NCBI RefSeq assembly: GCF_018991925.1
Contig: NW_024736071.1
Span: 12,636,282 to 12,700,281 of the forward strand
Reading direction: 5' to 3'
Length of the DNA stretch: 64,000 nucleotides
Source: Homarus americanus
Lineage: Eukaryota > Arthropoda > Malacostraca > Decapoda > Nephropidae
Shown here piece by piece: positions 57,480 to 64,000 of this stretch (the stretch's first letter is position 1; each line of letters begins with the position of its first letter). The notes beneath the pieces are model-generated. The model made no database searches and was not told the DNA's origin. It saw only the letters and a program-made list of their open reading frames with translations. The position numbers and the translations under genes were made by a program.

Positions 57480-57930
57480 AGAAAATACCATTGCAATAAA
57501 TATATTTGCCAACTAGACATAATCCTGACAGCTCTGTCCTCTTGTTCAACCTTAATACTGCACAACCTATGTTGTATTGCTTCCCCATTATATTTATGTT
57601 ATTTCAATTCAACTGTAACGTATGTATAATACTTAAAATATAAATTTAAAAAATACAAATAAAAGAATAAAAATAAAATGTAAATGATTAAATTGATAAC
57701 CGTGGCAACATTCTGAGACGTTCTTATTACCACCATGCTATGCGTACTATTCCAGATGATACTAAATGCTATATAATACTTCCTTGAGAAAAATGTACAG
57801 TATATATATCAGGTGCCTACAGGAGAGCTCAGGTTCTCAACTGGCTCAGCCATGTTAGTATTGTTATTATTATCCACTCTGTGTCTGTGTTTTTCTGGCT
57901 AAATAAACTGTTTCAATTCAATTCAACATA
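57480..57930 (+). mobile_element. possible LINE 3' UTR fragment(s)
   Basis: Two stretches end in AT-rich sequence with TTTCAATTCAAC: one at 57601-57618, and AATAAACTGTTTCAATTCAA near 57902-57925. Tandem CAATT after AATAAA is a recurrent LINE 3' end style in invertebrates. No coding remains were seen, so this is tentative. Confidence 0.35.
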
Positions 57931-58160
57931 AGTATACTGTCCACTGTATCACATAAGTATACTGTCAGTTGTATCACATGCCGTAAGTATACTGTCCATT
58001 GTATCACATTAGTATGCTGCCCACTTTATCACATTGTGTATACTGGCCACTATGACACACAAGTATACTGTCCATTGTATCACAGAAGTATACTATCCAC
58101 TGCATCACATAAGTATACTGTCCACGTTATCACATACGTATACTATCCACTGTATGACTT
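57925..58160. repeat. ~24-bp minisatellite, AAGTATACTGTCCACTGTAT
   Basis: About nine units of AAGTATACTGTCCACTGTAT plus CACAT. Related copies already occur near 57300-57350. Confidence 0.93.
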
Positions 58161-58429
58161 AAGTTATCGCCACTATACGACACACACACACGGTAAATAC
58201 AAGACTTCACACCACTCCTGTAGTACATTTTGTGGTTCAGGCATAATATGTGATGACAAGTAGTGTTATTAGTATATCCCAGTCATATATGTGTAACTCA
58301 GAAGTAGATGCCAGATATTGCTGAGTGTTCAAGACTTTTGACTCCGACTGTACGTATAGTTAAGCGTCAGGTCCCCCTATGCTAACCCTGTCACGCACAA
58401 AACGACTTCACTGTACACCAAACAAATAA
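58161..58429. other. unique DNA, nothing recognised
   Basis: No gene was recognised. Confidence 0.45.
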
Positions 58430-58618
58430 ATCCACTCAACCTAACCTAATCCCATCACGTATGAAGCTACTCCCATGTACAAATGTGACCTGAGCTGACC
58501 TAACCTCGGCTAATATAACCAAAGCTATCCTAATGCAACCTAACCTAACCTTACCTTAAGCTAACCATACGTAATCCAAACCTAGTCTAATCTAATCTAA
58601 CCCAAACCAACCAACCCA
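58430..58618. repeat. degenerate (CCTAA)n patch
   Basis: CCTAACCTAATCC, CAACCTAACCTAACC and ATCTAATCTAACCC words, period about 5. Confidence 0.8.
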
Positions 58619-59019
58619 ATTTTCGATTTTTCCATGGTGGTACAAAAAAAAAATTAATAATAATATGACAATAATGAATAAAGGCATATCTTCCTTTCTC
58701 ACACACAGTTTGGATATAATACCAGCATACCCCCCCGTTACCATAGCATATCAATAAGGGTCTGACTGACAGCTTTGAGTATAACAGTGTGTTCAGATCG
58801 ATAATAACACATGATTGTATAAGGCTAAACAATAATATTCTTTTTAAAATGCTACGAGCGGGAACATTAGAACTAAATTGTATTGTCACTGGGAGCCGTT
58901 CCACCAAAAACACCAACAGTAATTACAAGTTGGTTTTTTTTTTGTCGCCTCAGCTTGGAAAAAAATAAGAGAATGATGCACAAAAAACAATCATTAAAAC
59001 AGTCAATTAAATAAAGAAC
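58619..59019. other. unique DNA, nothing recognised
   Basis: No gene or element was recognised. Confidence 0.45.
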
Positions 59020-59400
59020 GAAAGAAAAATCAAACAAACAAACACAGCCCTTTTAAACAAACATACAAACACAACCACTTGAAACAAACAAACAAACACA
59101 GCCTCTTTAAACAAACAAACAGCGCCGTTAAACAGTAAGTCAATAAACCAAAACAAAATAACAGAGCTCCGTGAAACACAGAGTTACAGCCCCGTTAAAA
59201 CAGCAAATGAATGACAAACAAAAATAAACACGCACCAATCACAGTAAAACCATAAATAAATAAATGAAAAAAACAAAACACAAACAAAAACAAAGCGACA
59301 TAAAACAGCAAGTAAATGAAACAATCAGACAAAAACAAACAAACAAACAAACATTAAGCGACGTAAACAAACGAATGACACACACACACACACACACACA
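59020..59400. repeat. (AAAC)n-rich array and (AC)n
   Basis: AAACAAACAAACACAGCC phrases repeat about every 40-60 bp up to 59350. An AC microsatellite follows at 59377-59400. Confidence 0.8.
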
Positions 59401-59590
59401 AGTGACACTGTAAAATACATCATTACGATTCTGTGGTTCTGGAAAATTCCCAAAACACCATTTAATAACGACGGTGTCATTTCGTTTTAGGTGAAGTCAA
59501 TTTGAACGTAATGGCCATAACGCGTAATTCAACAGACTACCTCCGTCATTATCGGTGTGTAGAGAGAGACCTGGTGACGTCTATGTAATA

Positions 59591-59760
59591 CAGTTAAACC
59601 TCGATATAACGGACTATCATTTCCCATACAGTCCGTTATATGAGAGATTTCGCATGTAACGGACTACCCTCTCTTAATGACAGTTAGTTGGGAGGTTTCA
59701 CAATTAACGGACTACTCTCTGCCATAATTATAGTCCGTAAAGGTGCGGCCATTAACCACA
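59591..59760. mobile_element. pogo/Tigger-like DNA transposon terminus
   Basis: TA at 59589 is followed by CAGTTAAACCTCGATATAAC and GGACTA, a typical terminal repeat of pogo/Tigger-like elements. The core GTCCGTTA or TAACGGAC recurs in both orientations within 170 bp (near 59607, 59631, 59656, 59705 and TAGTCCGTAA near 59731). No transposase frame or opposite end was recognised. Confidence 0.6.
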
Positions 59761-60000
59761 GTAACATTGTTGGGCACAATGTTAAAATCAATGTGAACAA
59801 CAGCTGGAGTAGACTGTGGGTGTGTGAGACAATGATGGCATTGTTATTCCATAATGTTACTGACATTGTTACCAACATTGTTACACTGACGTGGATACAA
59901 TGCAAATATTGTCGGTAACAGGTGTTGGCTACACCGTTAACAAATATATTATGACGATTTCACGAACATGTTGGCAACATTATAAATGGGAAAATTGTTG
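59761..60000. repeat. cluster of ATGTTGGTAACATT-type inverted repeats
   Basis: Variants of ACATTGTTGG, AATGTTACTGACATTGTTAC, CAACATTGTTAC, ATTGTCGGTAAC and AAAATTGTTGGTAACAT occur in both orientations, many imperfectly palindromic. Confidence 0.6.
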
Positions 60001-60739
60001 GTAACATACAGATGACTCCCGGTGATCACGTTTATGTTAGCAACACTCGTACTGTAGGTGGCAGCAGTTTACCTAGGTGACGAGGAAGGAGTGTGGCAGA
60101 TAGTGCCTTAGTCTACCTGAGTCAGCGTGGAAGTGCTCATGCCAATGCAACGGTAACACTCCCATCCAGTGTTGAGATCCACAAAAATTAATGTAGATTA
60201 CAAACATTAGGTTAAGAAGATGAATGGTGGAAGGAGATTTCCCAAATGTTAAATATAGACAGCAGAGACAGGTATGAATCTCCGGTACCCAAGAACCGGA
60301 GAGTCAGTCCCAGTCTATCTTGAGCTGATATTGCTTTTCTGTAATTACCATTAAGTCTTCAAATAAAACACTGCACTAAAATGTAACAAAATTCCGTAAA
60401 ACTTTAAAACAATAAATGTCAATTACAAAATAGAAATCACTCTTATCAATAAACTTTCCATATAATAGAGTAAAAACATTAACAGACTCTCCAGAACCAG
60501 AATTTTACTGATAAAACAAACCTATCAATAAACCTGTATTAGAATGAGGGAAATAAAAACAGACACCCCCCCCCCCCACAGCACCAGAACGTTACTGTTT
60601 ACTCGTGGACACAACATCCAGGAGACTGGCGCCATTCACATGTAAATCACCGGATGATTCAATTTTCTCGAGCGAGGTACTCACCATGGCCTCTGGGTGA
60701 CCTGTGGTGGTGGTGGCTGTATTAATTGTAGGATCAGAG
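60001..60739. other. unique DNA, nothing recognised
   Basis: A C-run lies at about 60565-60577. No gene was recognised. Confidence 0.5.
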
Positions 60740-61100
60740 AGAGTGTGTGTGTGTGTTTGTGTAGCTACAGTTGAATTTTCGTGTACTGTATGGTTGGTTG
60801 TATGAACTGTAATTATAATCGATATACTGTTGGTTGTATATCACGGCAGGTCTCACAACTAGTTGTATTAGATATATCGTTGGTTGAATATATCACTCAA
60901 GGCAAAGATTTATACATAGCTGTATTAAATGTATAAATGGTTGTATAATTATCACATTGGGTCTTATAACTAGTTGTATTAAAGAGAGCGCGAGCCTTTT
61001 ATACTACACCGGGCTAAACTACACACAGCTGGTTGTATCAAAATGTATAGCTGGTTGTATATCACGTTGGGCTACGATGCACTGTTTGTTGTATCACTAT
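60740..61100. repeat. degenerate ~70-bp CTGGTTGTAT tandem
   Basis: TGGTTGTATATCAC, CTAGTTGTATTA and ATAGCTGGTTGTAT words recur with GGNCTTANAACT-type spacers, about five units. Confidence 0.65.
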
Positions 61101-61369
61101 TGTATACCACGGAGGACAAATGACTCAAAATACAATGCATTTCTCTATACAGTCAGTAATCTGGTTTTTGTTGCTCCTCCTCAACCAACACCTTTGATAA
61201 CCACAGACAAAGACGAAACAGAGAGCCGTACCACCGTCCAAAGATGCATTAAAATGACAATACTTTCAATTCATTTTTTTTCTTAATTCAGTATACTGTT
61301 CAAGGAAATTTGACACTTACCGTACATGTACCCCACAACCTGACCTGAATAGTAGCTCTGATTCACGAT

Positions 61370-61545
61370 GATTGGGGGATTAACACGATTGGGGATTAAC
61401 ATGAGTTGGGAATAAACATTATTGGGGACTAACATTATTGGGGATTCTCAATGATTGCGGGTTAACATAATTGGCGATTAACATGATTGGGGGATTAACA
61501 TGATTGGTTAACATGTATGGGATTAACGATGGTTGGGGGATTAAT
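61370..61545. repeat. ~18-bp ATTGGGGGATTAACATG minisatellite
   Basis: About nine diverged units. Confidence 0.88.
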
Positions 61546-63844
61546 AGTGTACCATCGGCTGGTCTGTGCGACTATTCACGAAACATGGAAACTCAACTGA
61601 TACCTAACCTCTAGTTGATGGTACGCCAGAGTCGGGTTCAAGAGCGTTAATGAAGCATGTTTGGTGTTTTCAGTCATATTCCCTCATTAGTCTCCCAATC
61701 TCTTGACATGTAATTCCATACTACCACTATTACTACATAAACCGTACAAGTTCTCATACAGTCAACTTCAAGCATAAACAAGGATGTCAAAAGAACTGGT
61801 CAAAGTTGCATAAGTGCGGGGCTGATCGTACGCCTGGCTAACTATGGTAAGACGATCATAGTTAATCAAACAGACAAAAATAGAAAATAAGTGAGGGGGG
61901 AGGGGGGAATTGAAGCCTATTTCACTCACCTCACTTCCCTCACATCTGTCACCAGAGGGAAGGTTGCCTCAGGCTGTTGAATCGAGACTCCCAGCGAGAC
62001 ACAATAACTCCACTTACCTGTAATAAAAGAAAACTTGGTTAATTGGGAATAACTTACACAGAACCATGTAATGTTAATGTGACACCTTAAACACACGAGA
62101 CACCAGCAGCTGTTGTAGTGCCACTTTGTATATGAGGATTGTGGCACTTTGTTTAATACATGGATGTGTGGCACCTCTATACCTGCCACGAACACCACAC
62201 AACACAGACACATGTGGGTGCATTCACTACTAACTCAGTCGGTGCGTCTTCAGGCCAGCCGACTGCTGGTGAATTTAAATGGCAGCCAAAAAAGAACTCC
62301 GAAATAAACAATGTATTATATCAAGTTATTTGCATAATGTACTTGGTGTTGAGAGTTTACTGTTTTTATATTCCACTCGGTATAGTGAGACGAGTTTCTG
62401 GGTGGTCCGTCCCTCACGCTGTGGACGACTACTGGGTGATTAGAAAGATCCCGTTCACCTGTAATAATTAACAATATAGTTATTTACCATGTTCTACCTC
62501 CAGTAAACATTGGAAATAGTCACAGTAGGTCGAACAAGGTATACAACACTGGGTATAAAAAACACTACATTGTTAATTATTGCAGGTACACAGACTTTTC
62601 ACACATTGTCCTTTGAGGAAACAGACGAACAAAAATAACCTAAATTCATATTGCTTACGACCTTCACCTTTACCTGTGCTACTTCAACAAGGTCATGGAG
62701 GTCATATTCTATCTAAGGAAAGCGAACACTTATCTAGAGAGACAGACAGACAGGGATAGACAGAGTTAGATATACAGAAGGAGAAAAGAGAATTGAGCTG
62801 TGTATTCACAAAACACACACCAACGACACACTACTAATATTCCTCAGTACACAACATCAAGACCCTATTCTCATAGTAATCTCACCGTCCACAATATCAT
62901 CCGAAATGAAATATCCTGTGAAAAGTGGGGTTAAATATAGCCACGTGCAGTTAAATGTTATCCCATCAAACACAAATGGTCGTGTTGATGGACTGTTCAT
63001 ATATAGTGATGGTCAAGTGAACACCAGATTGACTTTTCCCGAAATTCTGGGATCAATACACAAACCAGTGCCTGTTTTTTTTCTTTGTCTATTCACTGTT
63101 TGAAATTTTTCATGGAGAAGAGCAAGTGACCCAGCAGTGCCCAGAAGGTGACAAAAGGTGAAATTTTGTTGGAGTTGGCACAAGGAGAGGGAGAGGGGGG
63201 AGTGGGGGGAGTGCCTGGAGCCATACAGTACGATAACATATTACCTCGTCGTCAACGGTTACCTACCTGCCATCTGCAACATCATAAAAACATCCTTTCT
63301 TCCCAACCCAATGATATACAAACTCCACTATAAATTAAAAGACTCATATTGTCACCCATACACCATTAACAACCCGTAAATAACTCTTAATAAAAGATGC
63401 AAAAACAGGAAGCTCAATATAGACGCCGGTGCCATCCTGGTTCACACAGACACGTTCACTTAATAAAGACAAATATTTTGTGTGTGTGTGTGTGTGTGTT
63501 TTAGCTTAAGCCAATCAGTTAAGTGCATTCTTACATCATCAGTTACGAGGAATATTTATTGTACACAAACCTTTCAGAATCACTACACTGAAGAGTTTAG
63601 CCTCAGTAGTGATCAGCCTCACCACCATCACATATATTTGTCTGATTTTCTGGTATGGAAGGTCACGTTTTATAAGACAGTTGAAATGTGGTAAGTTTAA
63701 GTAAACTTCACTAAGTCAAAACAAACCCGGCGAACGATGTTGTAACAGTATTTTCCTTTCTCGGTGAACTAAGTGGAATGAACGTTTTCTATGAAACGTT
63801 TTCTTTGGTAGTTGGCCGTAAGAAATTTATGATGTACAGCAGCA
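61546..63844. other. 2.3 kb unique DNA, no gene recognised
   Basis: No recognised gene, element or RNA. A candidate 88-bp exon on the minus strand (61930-62017) is treated as a finding. Short (ACAG)n near 62740 and (GT)n at 63479-63500 are the only repeats. Confidence 0.5.
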
Positions 63845-63849
63845 AGTTG

Positions 63850-64000
63850 GGAGGGGAGGTGTGTACTTGGTGGAATGAAGGTCACGAGCGAGGGCAGGGA
63901 AGTAGGAAACGGGCAGGGAAGTAAAACGGGGCAGGGGAAGTCGGAACGGGCAGGGAGAGGTCGGAAACGGGGCAGGGAGAGGTCAAAGGGGGCAGGGAGA
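63850..64000. repeat. ~22-bp GGGGCAGGGAGAGGTCGGAA minisatellite, cut by window end
   Basis: Six or seven units of CGGGCAGGGAAGTNGGAAAC or CAGGGAGAGGTCGGAA. It continues past position 64000. Confidence 0.92.

Noticed and set aside
62906..63103. 65-codon frame of normal composition
   Set aside because: No recognisable motif, and its length is expected by chance in DNA of this size.

Overview
The window looks like gene-poor nuclear DNA of an arthropod, most probably a decapod crustacean. Four things point there. Microsatellites (AT, GT/AC, GA, AAT, AAC) and tandem minisatellites are extremely dense. The pentamer CCTAA/TTAGG (arthropod telomere motif) recurs in many short interstitial patches. 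A tRNA-headed SINE at 14.5-14.7 kb resembles decapod SINEs. Decayed non-LTR retrotransposon and mariner-type fragments are present. The host call is inference; no host gene was recognised that would fix it.

No convincing intact host protein-coding gene was found. Nearly all long open frames are translations of simple repeats, such as alternating Tyr-Ile, alternating Cys-Val, Gly/Glu/Arg-rich and Pro/Ser/Leu-rich frames. The coding signal that can be supported is all mobile-element or repeat-family debris. At 6.86-7.19 kb there is a rearranged mariner/Tc1-like transposon. At 11.55-12.16 kb (+) and 43.15-43.40 kb (-) are two copies of the 3' end of one LINE family with a C-terminal zinc finger. 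At 35.6-36.2 kb is a decayed member of a widespread repetitive invertebrate protein family. At 38.65-40.01 kb (-) is a 5'-truncated Jockey-like LINE, and at 50.57-50.86 kb (+) a CR1-like LINE 3' end. Also present are a palindromic-ended MITE-like element (40.20-40.60 kb), a pogo/Tigger-like terminus (59.59 kb), four tRNA-like SINE heads, and two related minus-strand retroelement tails (12.2 and 30.9 kb).

Layout. 0-9 kb: microsatellites, purine tracts and a 20-bp satellite abutting the mariner end. 9-16 kb: SINE and LINE fragments in AT-rich unique DNA. 17-34 kb: almost continuous minisatellites (19, 34, 31, 21, 50, 28 and 20 bp units) and very long C-rich or purine-rich tracts. 34-44 kb: unique DNA with most of the transposon debris. 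44-50 kb: minisatellites of 27, 19, 26 and 30 bp and a purine tract. 50-64 kb: more unique DNA, a CpG-bearing promoter-like block (54.6-54.8 kb), degenerate TTAGG arrays and a transposon end.

The genes do not form a pathway. The main story is structural: retroelement tails lie next to microsatellites, a transposon end borders a minisatellite, and a long minisatellite carries an internal inversion. The most likely regulatory DNA is at 54.60-54.80 kb (YY1-like, CCAAT x3, full CRE, E2F-like sites), with a weaker CRE/CCAAT cluster at 24.65-24.70 kb.
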